The translations under genes and the position numbers were made by a program. From positions 58,234-122,233 of the forward strand of contig DEJG01000026.1 of the NCBI GenBank assembly GCA_002353295.1: a DNA stretch of 64,000 bases. Direction: 5' to 3'. Below, in pieces: positions 33,300-41,724 of the stretch. Source of the stretch: Prevotella sp. UBA2754. GTDB taxonomy: Bacteria; Bacteroidota; Bacteroidia; Bacteroidales; Bacteroidaceae. A model generated the notes under the pieces. That model was not told where the DNA came from, did no database searches, and was given only the letters and a program-made list of their open reading frames with translations. The number at the start of each line of letters is the position of its first letter. The stretch's first letter is position 1.

Positions 33300-34559
33300 A
33301 TGAGTTATTTTTTTTCATCAGAATCAGTTTCAGAAGGGCATCCCGACAAGGTGGCTGACCAGATAAGTGATGCTATTCTCGACCAGTTTTTGGCTTACGA
33401 CGAACATGCTCGTGTGGCTTGTGAGACGTTTGTCACTACGGGTCAGGTGGTGATCATGGGTGAGGTGCGTAGTGAGGAATATATCGACCTGCAGACCATT
33501 GCCCGTAAGACGATTAAAAAGATTGGATATACAAAGGCAGAATATCAGTTTGACGGCAATTCCTGTGGTATCCTGACAGCCATTCACGAGCAAAGTGAGG
33601 ATATCAACCGTGGCGTCGATCGTGAGAATGACGAGGATCAGGGAGCAGGTGACCAGGGCATGATGTTCGGTTATGCGACCAACGAGACGGAGAGTCTGAT
33701 GCCTGTGTCGCTCGATTTAGCTCATCTGCTGATGCGTACCCTTGCTGAAATTCGCAAGGAAGGCAAAGAGATGACTTATCTGCGTCCTGATGCTAAGAGT
33801 CAAGTGACCATTCAGTATAGTGATGCTGGTATTCCTGAGCGTATCGACACAATTGTAGTGTCAACCCAGCACGATGAGTTTGATACCGACGATGACCGTA
33901 TGCTGGCGCGTATCAAGGATGATGTTATCAATATCCTGATTCCGCGTGTCAAATCAAAAATCCACTCTCAGCGTGTGTTGTCATTATTTGGTAATGACAT
34001 CAAATACTTTGTGAACCCTACAGGTAAATTCGTTATTGGCGGTCCTCATGGTGATACGGGTCTGACAGGAAGAAAAATCATTGTTGACACTTACGGAGGT
34101 AAGGGCGCCCATGGAGGTGGTGCTTTCTCAGGTAAGGATTCCTCGAAAGTGGACCGTTCTGCCGCTTATGCTGCCCGTCATATTGCCAAGAACATGGTAG
34201 CAGCAGGAGTGGCCGACGAGATGTTGGTACAAATCAGTTATGCCATTGGTGTGGCTAAACCGATGAATATCTATGTGAACACCTACGGACGCTCGAAGGT
34301 GAATATGACGGACGGTGAGATAGCCAAGAAGATAGAGGAACTCTTCGATCTTCGTCCGAAAGCTATTGAGCGCTCCTTGAAACTGCGCCAGCCGATGTAT
34401 CTGGAGACGGCAGCCTACGGACATATGGGTCGTCAATCGGAGGTCGTGAAGAAGACTTTTACCAGCCGTTATCATGAGACAAAGACGATAGATGTCGAAC
34501 TGTTTACTTGGGAAAAACTAGACAGAGTAAAAGATATCAAACAAGCATTTGGACTGTAA
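33300..34559 (+). CDS. metK: S-adenosylmethionine synthetase
   Basis: 419 residues from ATG 33300; upstream frame is open but crosses the promoter. It makes SAM from ATP and methionine. Signatures: SESVSEGHPDKVADQISDA at the N-terminus (ATP and Mg sites), GAGDQGMMFGYATNE (methionine loop) and GGPHGDTGLTGRKIIVDTYG (phosphate loop). A slightly longer form than the 384-residue E. coli enzyme, with insertions typical of Bacteroidetes. The DUF4271 gene begins at the base after its stop, so the two are co-transcribed. Confidence 0.97.
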   Translation: MSYFFSSESVSEGHPDKVADQISDAILDQFLAYDEHARVACETFVTTGQVVIMGEVRSEEYIDLQTIARKTIKKIGYTKAEYQFDGNSCGILTAIHEQSEDINRGVDRENDEDQGAGDQGMMFGYATNETESLMPVSLDLAHLLMRTLAEIRKEGKEMTYLRPDAKSQVTIQYSDAGIPERIDTIVVSTQHDEFDTDDDRMLARIKDDVINILIPRVKSKIHSQRVLSLFGNDIKYFVNPTGKFVIGGPHGDTGLTGRKIIVDTYGGKGAHGGGAFSGKDSSKVDRSAAYAARHIAKNMVAAGVADEMLVQISYAIGVAKPMNIYVNTYGRSKVNMTDGEIAKKIEELFDLRPKAIERSLKLRQPMYLETAAYGHMGRQSEVVKKTFTSRYHETKTIDVELFTWEKLDRVKDIKQAFGL

Positions 34560-35579
34560 TTGTTGCAACAAGACTCTATAGTACACCAAGCGTCGGCGGT
34601 ACTCGAAAGTGACTCCGTGGTAGTCCAGCACCGACCTTTGACACCAGCTCAGGTTTTGAGCTGGTTGCCACGTGACGCCACTCCTGCCCAACAGGATTCT
34701 GCTATCCAGTCGCGTTTCAAACCCTCTGAGATACATTGGAGTGAGCATCCTGACACGTTACATCTTCCTGGTCATTCTCCAGGTGTTGACTTGATGGACG
34801 CAGACCTCCCTCAATATTATAAAGAGAGTTATTTCTCTAACGACACCTTGTTCCATCCCGAACTGCCAGGTGGGCGCTACGGAGTTCCTGGTGACCCTAT
34901 TCCCTATGCCGTTCACAACGATAATATCATTACCTCTCTGCTGTTGGCATGCTTTATACTGTCGGTGGTAGCCTTTGCCAATGCCCGTCAGTTTATTACT
35001 CGTCAGGCCAAACACTTCTTTTATATGCCCTCCGAGGGAACAACTGAAGATTCGGAGACAGCCAGTGAAATCTATTTTCAGTTGCTGTTGGTGCTTATCA
35101 CCAGTTTGCTGATAGCCCTATTGTTTTATTTCTATACGCTCTATTTCATTGGAGAAACCTTTGTGTTACGATCGCAATATACGCTCATTTCTGTTTTCTT
35201 AGGAATTACCTTGGTGTATTTCTTCCTAAAAACATGTTTCTATCAGATGGTGAATCTCATCTTCTTCGATAGTAAAAGAAATCAACAATGGTCAAAATCC
35301 TTGATGTTTATTATCTCTGTCGAAGGGGTACTACTTTTCCCTGCTGTTTTGTTAGGTGCGTACTTTGAATTAGATATCAATTTGATAGGTATTTATGTCA
35401 TAACATCACTTATTATTGTTAAATTACTGACTCTTTATAAGAGTTATATCATTTTTTTTCGTCGAAATGTCGTTCAATTGCAAATTTTTTTGTACTTTTG
35501 CACGCTCGAAATAGTCCCCATGCTCGCCTTTTGGGGCGCGCTTGTCTTGACTGCGAATAGTTTAAAAATCAATTTTTAG
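34560..35579 (+). CDS. DUF4271 membrane protein
   Basis: 339 residues starting at TTG 34560 or 34563; no ATG lies before residue 79. The first 120 residues are soluble and Pro/His/Asp-rich; the rest has six or seven membrane helices (for example IITSLLLACFILSVVAFA, IYFQLLLVLITSLLIALLF). This is the DUF4271 architecture, almost always encoded just before a hemD-like gene in Bacteroidetes. Its function is unknown. A -7 box for the downstream genes lies inside its last 90 bases. Confidence 0.88.
   Translation: MLQQDSIVHQASAVLESDSVVVQHRPLTPAQVLSWLPRDATPAQQDSAIQSRFKPSEIHWSEHPDTLHLPGHSPGVDLMDADLPQYYKESYFSNDTLFHPELPGGRYGVPGDPIPYAVHNDNIITSLLLACFILSVVAFANARQFITRQAKHFFYMPSEGTTEDSETASEIYFQLLLVLITSLLIALLFYFYTLYFIGETFVLRSQYTLISVFLGITLVYFFLKTCFYQMVNLIFFDSKRNQQWSKSLMFIISVEGVLLFPAVLLGAYFELDINLIGIYVITSLIIVKLLTLYKSYIIFFRRNVVQLQIFLYFCTLEIVPMLAFWGALVLTANSLKINF
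35493..35500 (+). promoter_or_regulatory. Internal -7 box for hemD-rnpA-yidD
   Basis: TACTTTTG inside the DUF4271 gene, 87 bases before the hemD-like ATG. Confidence 0.55.
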
Positions 35580-35586
35580 GACACAA

Positions 35587-36336
35587 ATGATAAAGAAGAT
35601 TCTGGTTTCTCAACCAAAGCCATCCAGTGAGAAGTCGCCCTATTATGATATCGCTGAGAAGTACGGAGTGGAATTGATATTCCGTCCGTTCATTAAGGTA
35701 GAAGGGATGACGGCAAAGGATTTCCGTGCGCAGAGGATTAATATCCTCGACTATACAGCTATTGTATTTACGTCACGTCATGCTATTGACCATTTCTTCA
35801 CGTTGGCTAAGGAGTTGCGCGTAGCGATTCCCGAGGATATGAAGTATTTCTGTGTAACAGAGACCATATCGCTCTACATCCAAAAATATGTGCAGTATCG
35901 CAAGCGGAAGGTGTTCTTTGGAACTACAGGAAAGATTGACGATTTGATTCCGACAATGGTTAAGCACAAGCAGGAGAAGTATTTGGTGCCAATGAGCGAT
36001 GTTCACAATGATTCTGTGGCAAAGTTGCTTGATTCAAAGAAACTGAATCATCAGGAGTGTGTAATGTATCGTACGGTAAGCAATGACTTTACTCCCGAGG
36101 AGGTAAAGAAATTCGACTACGACATGCTTATTTTCTTCAGTCCTTCTGGTATTGAGTCACTGACTAAGAATTTCCCTGATTTCGTACAGGGTGATATAGC
36201 AATTGCTACCTTCGGCCCTTCAACGGCTAAAGCTGTCAAGGATGCAGGACTGCGTCTTGATTTGGAGGCACCATCAGAAAAATTCCCTTCCATGACGGGT
36301 GCTCTTCAGGATTTTCTGCAAAAGAAGCAAGGATAG
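35587..36336 (+). CDS. hemD: Uroporphyrinogen-III synthase-like protein
   Basis: 249 residues with the two-lobed HemD fold: lobe 1 IKKILVSQPKPSSEKSPYYD and YTAIVFTSRHAIDHFF, lobe 2 YDMLIFFSPSGIESLTKNFP and ATFGPSTAKAVKDAGLRLD. The enzyme closes and isomerises hydroxymethylbilane. In Bacteroidetes this copy sits with DUF4271, rnpA and yidD rather than with other haem genes, and many members of the order need haem from outside, so its true substrate could differ. No other haem gene is in the window. Confidence 0.85.
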   Translation: MIKKILVSQPKPSSEKSPYYDIAEKYGVELIFRPFIKVEGMTAKDFRAQRINILDYTAIVFTSRHAIDHFFTLAKELRVAIPEDMKYFCVTETISLYIQKYVQYRKRKVFFGTTGKIDDLIPTMVKHKQEKYLVPMSDVHNDSVAKLLDSKKLNHQECVMYRTVSNDFTPEEVKKFDYDMLIFFSPSGIESLTKNFPDFVQGDIAIATFGPSTAKAVKDAGLRLDLEAPSEKFPSMTGALQDFLQKKQG

Positions 36337-36354
36337 TTTTACATTAATTTATAT

Positions 36355-36747
36355 ATGGCCATCCATTCGCTCAGTAAGCGAGAACGGTTGTGCAGTCTGA
36401 AACTCATCGATCGTCTCTTCAACGGAGCAGGAAGCCAGTCCATGGCAGCCTTCCCCCTGCGAGTGGTGTGGATGGAGAAAGAACGTGGCGAACAAGAGAT
36501 ACCTGTTCAATTATTGGTTAGTGTTTCGAAGCGTCACTTTAAACGTGCGGTTAAGCGTAATCGTGTGAAGCGTCAGTTGCGCGAAGCCTACAGGTTGGCT
36601 AAACAACCTTTGTCAGAGAAATTAGAGGAAACACCTCACCGGGCTGTCGTGTTAGCCTTTATCTGGTTGGCCGACGACCTTTATCCTTCTCAAGAGGTTG
36701 CTGTGTGCATGGATAAACTTATCAGAAGAATAGTGGAAAAGATATGA
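36355..36747 (+). CDS. rnpA: Ribonuclease P protein component
   Basis: 130 residues. It binds the RNase P RNA and helps mature tRNA 5' ends. The N-terminal LSKRERLCSLKLIDRLFNGAG and the RNR motif KRAVKRNRVKRQLREAYRLA are clear. The RNA subunit is not in the window. The ATG at 36744 of yidD overlaps its TGA (ATGA), the usual rnpA-yidD arrangement. Confidence 0.96.
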   Translation: MAIHSLSKRERLCSLKLIDRLFNGAGSQSMAAFPLRVVWMEKERGEQEIPVQLLVSVSKRHFKRAVKRNRVKRQLREAYRLAKQPLSEKLEETPHRAVVLAFIWLADDLYPSQEVAVCMDKLIRRIVEKI

Positions 36748-36989
36748 GAAAGCTTCTTCACCTGATGTCCAAAGTCGTGGTGTGGATATTGTTGCTTCCT
36801 ATCCGATTCTATCAGATGGCGATTTCACCACTGACCCCTCCTTCTTGTCGCTTTACACCTACATGCAGTGAATATGCTCGGCAGGCACTGATTAAACATG
36901 GGCCGGTCAAAGGTCTTTATTTGGCTATCCGGCGCTTGTTAAGATGCCACCCATGGGGAGGCTCAGGCTACGACCCAGTGCCGGATTAA
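36744..36989 (+). CDS. yidD: Membrane protein insertion efficiency factor YidD
   Basis: 81 residues, normal length. One amphipathic or membrane-dipping helix at the N-terminus (VVWILLLPIRFYQMAISPL), then the family core SCRFTPTCSEYARQALIKHG and RRLLRCHPWGGSGYDPVP with conserved Cys. It assists YidC-dependent insertion at the inner membrane. Its stop codon is the first half of a nonamer array that runs up to tyrS. Confidence 0.95.
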   Translation: MRKLLHLMSKVVVWILLLPIRFYQMAISPLTPPSCRFTPTCSEYARQALIKHGPVKGLYLAIRRLLRCHPWGGSGYDPVPD

Positions 36990-37037
36990 TCGGAGTAGTC
37001 AGAATAATCAGAATATTCAGAGTAATCAGAAAATAAA
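36984..37037 (+). repeat. Nonamer array between yidD and tyrS
   Basis: Six 9-bp units: GATTAATCG, GAGTAGTCA, GAATAATCA, GAATATTCA, GAGTAATCA, GAAAATAAA. Contains the yidD stop codon. Same unit family as the arrays in argS and glnN. Confidence 0.85.
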
Positions 37038-37049
37038 AAATAATAGAAT

Positions 37050-38345
37050 ATGAAAAATTTCGTTGAAGAACTTCGTTGGCGTGGAATGCTGGCACAGATG
37101 ATGCCTGGTACAGAGGAATTGCTCCAGAAAGAAATGGTGACAGCCTATCTGGGTACTGACCCTACGGCAGATTCTCTACATATCGGTCACCTGTGTGGCA
37201 TCATGATGTTGCGCCATTTGCAGCGTTGCGGTCATAAGCCCATTATTCTCGTGGGTGGTGCTACAGGTATGATTGGCGATCCCTCAGGAAAAAGCCAGGA
37301 GCGTAACCTGCTCAATGCCGAGACTCTCTATCACAACCAGGAGTGCATCAAGCGTCAGGTAGCTAAATTCCTCGACTTTGAGTCGAAAGAAGCCAATGCT
37401 GCCGAGATGGTCAACAACTACGACTGGATGAAAGACTTTACCTTTCTCGACTTTGCTCGTGAGGTTGGTAAACACATCACGGTCAACTACATGATGGCTA
37501 AGGATAGCGTACAGCAGCGCCTCAATGGTACTGCGCGTGACGGACTCTCTTTCACCGAGTTCACCTATCAACTCCTTCAAGGCTACGACTTCCTCTATCT
37601 CTATCAGCATAAGGGCTGTAAGTTGCAGTTGGGAGGCAACGACCAGTGGGGTAACATCACCACAGGTACCGAACTCATCCGTCGCACGTTGGGTTATGAG
37701 AACGAGGCATTTGCCCTCACCTGTCCGCTAATTACCAAGGCCGACGGTAAGAAGTTCGGTAAGACGGAGAGTGGCAACATTTGGCTCGATCCTGCACGCA
37801 CTACTCCTTATAAATTCTATCAGTTCTGGCTCAATGTAAGCGACGATGATGCCGAGAAGTACATCAAAATCTTCACCTCGTTGGAGAAAGACGTCATTGA
37901 TGCCCTCGTAGAGGAGCATAAGCAAGACCCTGGTCGTCGCATTCTTCAGAAACGTCTGGCTGAAGAAGTTACTGTCATGGTACACTCACAGGAAGCCCTT
38001 CATGCAGCTATCGAAGCCTCTAACCTGCTCTTCGGCAAGGCTACTAAGGAAGGACTTGAGAAACTCGATGAGCAGACGTTCCTCGATGTCTTCGACGGTG
38101 TCCCCCAGTTCGAGATTTCAAAGGACCAGCTGGGTCAGCCCGCTATCGAGCTTTTCACCACTGTAGCCTTCGTCTTTCCTTCAAAGGGTGAGATGCGTAA
38201 GATGGTGCAGGGTGGCGGCGTGTCTCTCAACAAAGAGAAGATTACCGATCAAAACCGGCTTATAACAACGGACGATTTGATTGATGGAAAATATCTCCTC
38301 GCGCAGAAAGGTAAAAAGAATTATTACCTGTTAATAGTGAAATAA
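37050..38345 (+). CDS. tyrS: Tyrosyl-tRNA synthetase
   Basis: 431 residues. Class I synthetase with the HIGH-type motif DPTADSLHIGHLCG, tyrosine pocket residues in QLLQGYDFLYLYQHKGC and QLGGNDQWGNITTG, and the KMSKS-type loop KKFGKTESG (the normal bacterial TyrRS version). A C-terminal S4-like RNA-binding domain (about 365-430) ends with KKNYYLLIVK. The array 36984-37037 separates it from yidD; tRNA-Gln with its own promoter follows. Confidence 0.97.
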   Translation: MKNFVEELRWRGMLAQMMPGTEELLQKEMVTAYLGTDPTADSLHIGHLCGIMMLRHLQRCGHKPIILVGGATGMIGDPSGKSQERNLLNAETLYHNQECIKRQVAKFLDFESKEANAAEMVNNYDWMKDFTFLDFAREVGKHITVNYMMAKDSVQQRLNGTARDGLSFTEFTYQLLQGYDFLYLYQHKGCKLQLGGNDQWGNITTGTELIRRTLGYENEAFALTCPLITKADGKKFGKTESGNIWLDPARTTPYKFYQFWLNVSDDDAEKYIKIFTSLEKDVIDALVEEHKQDPGRRILQKRLAEEVTVMVHSQEALHAAIEASNLLFGKATKEGLEKLDEQTFLDVFDGVPQFEISKDQLGQPAIELFTTVAFVFPSKGEMRKMVQGGGVSLNKEKITDQNRLITTDDLIDGKYLLAQKGKKNYYLLIVK

Positions 38346-38356
38346 TTGGCGAAAAA

Positions 38357-38388
38357 TTTGGTAGTGGCCCGAAAAACCACTACCTTTG
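38357..38388 (+). promoter_or_regulatory. tRNA-Gln promoter with internal inverted repeat
   Basis: -33 TTTG (38357-38360), 20-bp spacer, -7 TACCTTTG (38381-38388). The spacer holds GTAGTGG (38361-38367), and its exact complement CCACTAC (38377-38383) reaches into the -7 box. Confidence 0.82.
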
Positions 38389-38410
38389 CACCCGCTAACA
38401 GCATTTTGGG

Positions 38411-38481
38411 TGTCCAATGGTGTAATGGTAGCACAACAGGTTTTGGTTCTGTTTGTGGTGGTTCGAATCCGCCTTGGACAA
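38411..38481 (+). tRNA. tRNA-Gln (anticodon TTG)
   Basis: Complete cloverleaf. Acceptor arms TGTCCAA (38411-38417) and TTGGACA (38474-38480), discriminator A, T-loop GGTTCGAATCC, anticodon loop TTTTGGT with TTG at 38443-38445. CCA is not encoded. Confidence 0.97.
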
Positions 38482-38490
38482 CATCTTTAG

Positions 38491-38518
38491 AATCATCCGC
38501 ATACTCATGTGGATGATT
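38491..38518 (+). terminator. Hairpin between tRNA-Gln and argS
   Basis: Eight perfect pairs (38491-38498 with 38511-38518) with three further inner pairs; no T run, so it may be a processing or attenuation stem. Confidence 0.55.
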
Positions 38519-38543
38519 TAACGATTAAATAGGTATACCGACA

Positions 38544-40325
38544 ATGAAGATTGAATCACAGATTATGAATGCCGCCATCGAAGCTGTTAAGGCTTTGTAT
38601 GGACAGGATGTACCCCAGAAAATGGTACAGTTGCAAAAGACCCGCAGTGAATTTGAGGGCAACCTTACTTTGGTTGTTTTCCCCTTTCTGAAGATTTCCA
38701 AGAAGAATCCGGAGCAGACTGCTCAGGAGATAGGGCAGTACCTCGCAGACCATTGTGAGGCTGTCGCTTCGTTCAATGTTGTCAAAGGTTTCCTCAATCT
38801 TGTCATATCTGATGCAGCATGGCTTCAGTTGTTATCTGATATAGATGTCGATCCTCATTATGGTGAGCATAGTGCAAATGAGGATTCTGATCTTGTAATG
38901 ATTGAGTATTCATCGCCCAATACTAATAAACCTCTGCATTTAGGTCACGTGCGTAATAATCTGTTAGGTTGGTCTCTGGCTCAGATTATGCAGGCTAATG
39001 GCAATCGTGTAGTAAAGACCAATATCGTGAACGATCGTGGTATTCATATCTGTAAGTCGATGCTCGCTTGGTTGAAGTGGGGCAATGGTGAGACTCCTGA
39101 ATCTTCCGGTAAGAAAGGTGACCATTTGATCGGTGACTATTATGTAGCCTTCGATAAGCATTATCGTGAGGAAATCAAGGAACTCGTTGCACAAGGCATG
39201 GACGAGGAACAGGCCAAACAGGAGGCTCCGCTCATCAAGGAGGCTCATGAGATGCTGGTGAAATGGGAAAACAACGACCCCGAGGTGCGTGCCTTGTGGG
39301 AGAAGATGAATGCCTGGGTATATGCAGGTTTTGACGAGACCTATCAGAAGATGGGTGTATCATTCGACAAGATATATTATGAGAGCCAGACTTATCTGAA
39401 GGGTAAGGCGAAGGTGGAAGAAGGATTGGCCAAAGGTCTCTTCGAGCGTCATGCCGATAACTCCGTATGGGCAGATCTTACCAATGAAGGGCTTGACCAG
39501 AAACTATTGTTGCGTTCTGATGGTACTTCGGTGTATATGACACAGGATATCGGTACGGCAGAGATGCGCTTCCAGGACTATCCCATCGACAAGATGATCT
39601 ATGTGGTGGGCAACGAACAGAACTATCACTTCCAAGTCCTTTCCATCTTGCTTGATCGCTTAGGCTTCAAGTGGGGTAAAGAGTTGGTACATTTCTCCTA
39701 TGGTATGGTAGAACTGCCTAACGGCAAGATGAAGAGTCGTGAGGGTACTGTAGTCGATGCCGATGACTTGATGGAATTGATGGTGGAGGACGCCTATAAG
39801 ACGTCAATGGAACTGGGTAAGTTTGACGATATGACGGAAGAGGAGCGCCGTGAAATAGCCCGTATCGTTGGTATGGGTGCATTGAAGTATTTTATCCTCA
39901 AGGTAGATGCTCGCAAAAATATGCTCTTCAACCCCGAAGAGAGTATTGATTTCAATGGCAATACAGGACCATTTATTCAGTATACCTATGCTCGTATTCG
40001 CAGTATCTTAAGAAAATCTCAGAATACTCAGAACACTCCGATTACTCAGACAACTCTGAATGAAAAAGAGATTGAGCTTATTCAGAAGATGAGCGAATAC
40101 GGTACTGCTGTCGAACAGGCAGGTAAGGACTACTCTCCTTCAGGCATTGCCAACTACTGCTATGAGTTGACCAAGGTCTTCAATCAGTTCTATCACGACT
40201 ACTCTATTCTCAACGAGCCTGACGAGCAGAAGCGTCATATGCGACTGGTGATTGCTCGTAATGTAGCGAAAGTGCTGAAGAATGGTATGGCCCTTCTGGG
40301 TATTGAAGTCCCTGAAAGAATGTGA
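38544..40325 (+). CDS. argS: Arginyl-tRNA synthetase
   Basis: 593 residues. The N-terminal ArgRS-specific Add-1 domain (1-115) is followed by the class I core with SSPNTNKPLHLGHVRNNLLG (HLGH) and NDRGIHICKSMLAW, and the helical anticodon domain (about 470-593) with the KYFILKVDARKNMLFN entry. Residues about 491-509 (KSQNTQNTPITQTTLNEK) are encoded by a nonamer array and occupy the variable linker that starts the anticodon domain. The last two codons overlap the RNase H start (TGATG). Confidence 0.97.
   Translation: MKIESQIMNAAIEAVKALYGQDVPQKMVQLQKTRSEFEGNLTLVVFPFLKISKKNPEQTAQEIGQYLADHCEAVASFNVVKGFLNLVISDAAWLQLLSDIDVDPHYGEHSANEDSDLVMIEYSSPNTNKPLHLGHVRNNLLGWSLAQIMQANGNRVVKTNIVNDRGIHICKSMLAWLKWGNGETPESSGKKGDHLIGDYYVAFDKHYREEIKELVAQGMDEEQAKQEAPLIKEAHEMLVKWENNDPEVRALWEKMNAWVYAGFDETYQKMGVSFDKIYYESQTYLKGKAKVEEGLAKGLFERHADNSVWADLTNEGLDQKLLLRSDGTSVYMTQDIGTAEMRFQDYPIDKMIYVVGNEQNYHFQVLSILLDRLGFKWGKELVHFSYGMVELPNGKMKSREGTVVDADDLMELMVEDAYKTSMELGKFDDMTEEERREIARIVGMGALKYFILKVDARKNMLFNPEESIDFNGNTGPFIQYTYARIRSILRKSQNTQNTPITQTTLNEKEIELIQKMSEYGTAVEQAGKDYSPSGIANYCYELTKVFNQFYHDYSILNEPDEQKRHMRLVIARNVAKVLKNGMALLGIEVPERM
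40013..40066 (+). repeat. In-frame nonamer array inside argS
   Basis: Six 9-bp units: AAAATCTCA, GAATACTCA, GAACACTCC, GATTACTCA, GACAACTCT, GAATGAAAA. As 9 is three codons, the array encodes a tripeptide-like repeat NTQ/NTP/ITQ. Confidence 0.85.
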
Positions 40326-40783
40326 TGCAGAATCCTCCTGATTATCGCCACGATACCGTGTTGCCACTCCCTATGGAAGTGACTGCCGATGCCTGGGCTG
40401 TGGATGCTGCCTGCTCAGGTAATCCTGGACCAATGGAGTATCAGGCTATCGATTTGGCTACCGGTGCGCGTGTGTTCCATTTCGGACCGATGAAGGGCAC
40501 CAATAATATCGGGGAATTTCTGGCTATTGTTCATGCTTTGGCATTGATGCAGCAACAAGGACTTCATGGCAAGACCATCTATTCTGATTCCTATAATGCG
40601 ATTCTTTGGGTCAACAAACGACAGTGTAAGACAAAATTAGAGCGTACTCCAGAAACGGAGCCGCTCTTTCAAATCATTCAACGTGCTGAGCGTTGGTTAC
40701 AGACACACCAGTGGCATAACCCCATCATTAAATGGGAAACTAAGAAGTGGGGTGAAGTTCCTGCTGATTTCGGACGTAAATAG
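40325..40783 (+). CDS. Ribonuclease H-like protein (RNase HI family)
   Basis: 152 residues from ATG 40325, which overlaps the argS TGA. The DEDD set is visible: Asp27 in VDAACSGNPGPMEY, Glu64 in NNIGEFLAIVHAL, Asp88 in YSDSYNAI, and Asp149 in the end motif PADFGRK. It would cleave RNA in RNA-DNA hybrids. The N-terminal 20 residues are a non-conserved extension. Its 3' end overlaps the convergent ribD gene by 44 bases. Confidence 0.9.
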   Translation: MQNPPDYRHDTVLPLPMEVTADAWAVDAACSGNPGPMEYQAIDLATGARVFHFGPMKGTNNIGEFLAIVHALALMQQQGLHGKTIYSDSYNAILWVNKRQCKTKLERTPETEPLFQIIQRAERWLQTHQWHNPIIKWETKKWGEVPADFGRK

Positions 40784-41702
40784 CCAACGTATTTCCTGCT
40801 GATTCCAAATACTGATACAGCGAAAGGTCCACAGGCAAATGGGGTGCTTTCGTGCCGTCCACTACGGTCTGTTGATGGTTAGTTTCCACGTGTATCTCGT
40901 CATACAAACCGGCTCCGATGAAAGCCTCATGGGTCTTCAATCCTCCTTCGACAATGAGCGACTGAATGCCCTGTTGATAGAGGTCGTCGATAACTTGTAG
41001 CAGCGGACGGTGACTGGTCAGTATGACACGCTTGGGGGCAGGTCCAAACCAATGGTGGACCGTCAGTTTGGGGTGTTCCCGTTCCGCTGTGGTATGTCCT
41101 ACGAGGATAGCATCTTCCTCAGCGCGCAACTTGTGATTCAACATTTTTGTATATTTGTTACTGATGGCCAGTTGCTGGTAACGGTCATCAATGAATCCAT
41201 TGGCAGTCTGTGCCCATTTCAAAATGATATACGGGCGATGCTTTGAGTGATAGGTAAAGAAACGGCGGTTCTGCCATTGACACTCCTTCTCCAGTACACC
41301 TACCGTCACCTCGATACCTGCCTTGCGTATCTTTTCAATGCCGCGTCCCTGAACTTCGGCAAAGGGATCTATGCATCCCACAACCACACGCTTCACACCT
41401 TTCTTGATAATCAGATCAGCGCAAGGCGGTGTCTTGCCGTAATGCGAGCAGGGCTCCAGCGACACGTAGATGGTGGCATCCTTCAGCAGTGCTTCGTCCT
41501 CAGGGCGCACTGAAGCAAAGGCGTTAACCTCAGCATGTCCCTCTCCACAACGCACGTGATAGCCCTCGCCGATGATTCGGTCGTTTACCACAATCACAGC
41601 CCCTACCATCGGGTTAGGTCTTGCACCCTGTATTCCGTTAGCAGCCAGTTGCAGACAACGGCGCATGTATTTTTCGTCCATAGAAATTTGGTTCTTATCC
41701 AT
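40740..41702 (-). CDS. ribD: Riboflavin biosynthesis deaminase/reductase
   Basis: 320 residues. N-terminal cytidine-deaminase-type domain (about 10-150) with zinc ligands in GHAEVNAF and SLEPCSHYGKTPPCADLI; C-terminal reductase domain with ILKWAQTANGFIDD and SLIVEGGLKTHEAF. It performs steps two and three of riboflavin synthesis. It could start at ATG 41702 or at ATG 41681 (MDEKYMRRC). The last 14 codons lie opposite the RNase H coding end. It shares a short divergent region with prmC. Confidence 0.95.
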   Translation of the reverse strand: MDKNQISMDEKYMRRCLQLAANGIQGARPNPMVGAVIVVNDRIIGEGYHVRCGEGHAEVNAFASVRPEDEALLKDATIYVSLEPCSHYGKTPPCADLIIKKGVKRVVVGCIDPFAEVQGRGIEKIRKAGIEVTVGVLEKECQWQNRRFFTYHSKHRPYIILKWAQTANGFIDDRYQQLAISNKYTKMLNHKLRAEEDAILVGHTTAEREHPKLTVHHWFGPAPKRVILTSHRPLLQVIDDLYQQGIQSLIVEGGLKTHEAFIGAGLYDEIHVETNHQQTVVDGTKAPHLPVDLSLYQYLESAGNTLAIYVRNQQELHPTS

Positions 41703-41710
41703 ATTTTCCG

Positions 41711-41718
41711 TACTTTTG
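41711..41718 (+). promoter_or_regulatory. -7 box of prmC
   Basis: TACTTTTG, only 6 bases before ATG 41725, so the transcript would be nearly leaderless. Confidence 0.7.
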
Positions 41719-41724
41719 CAGTCG

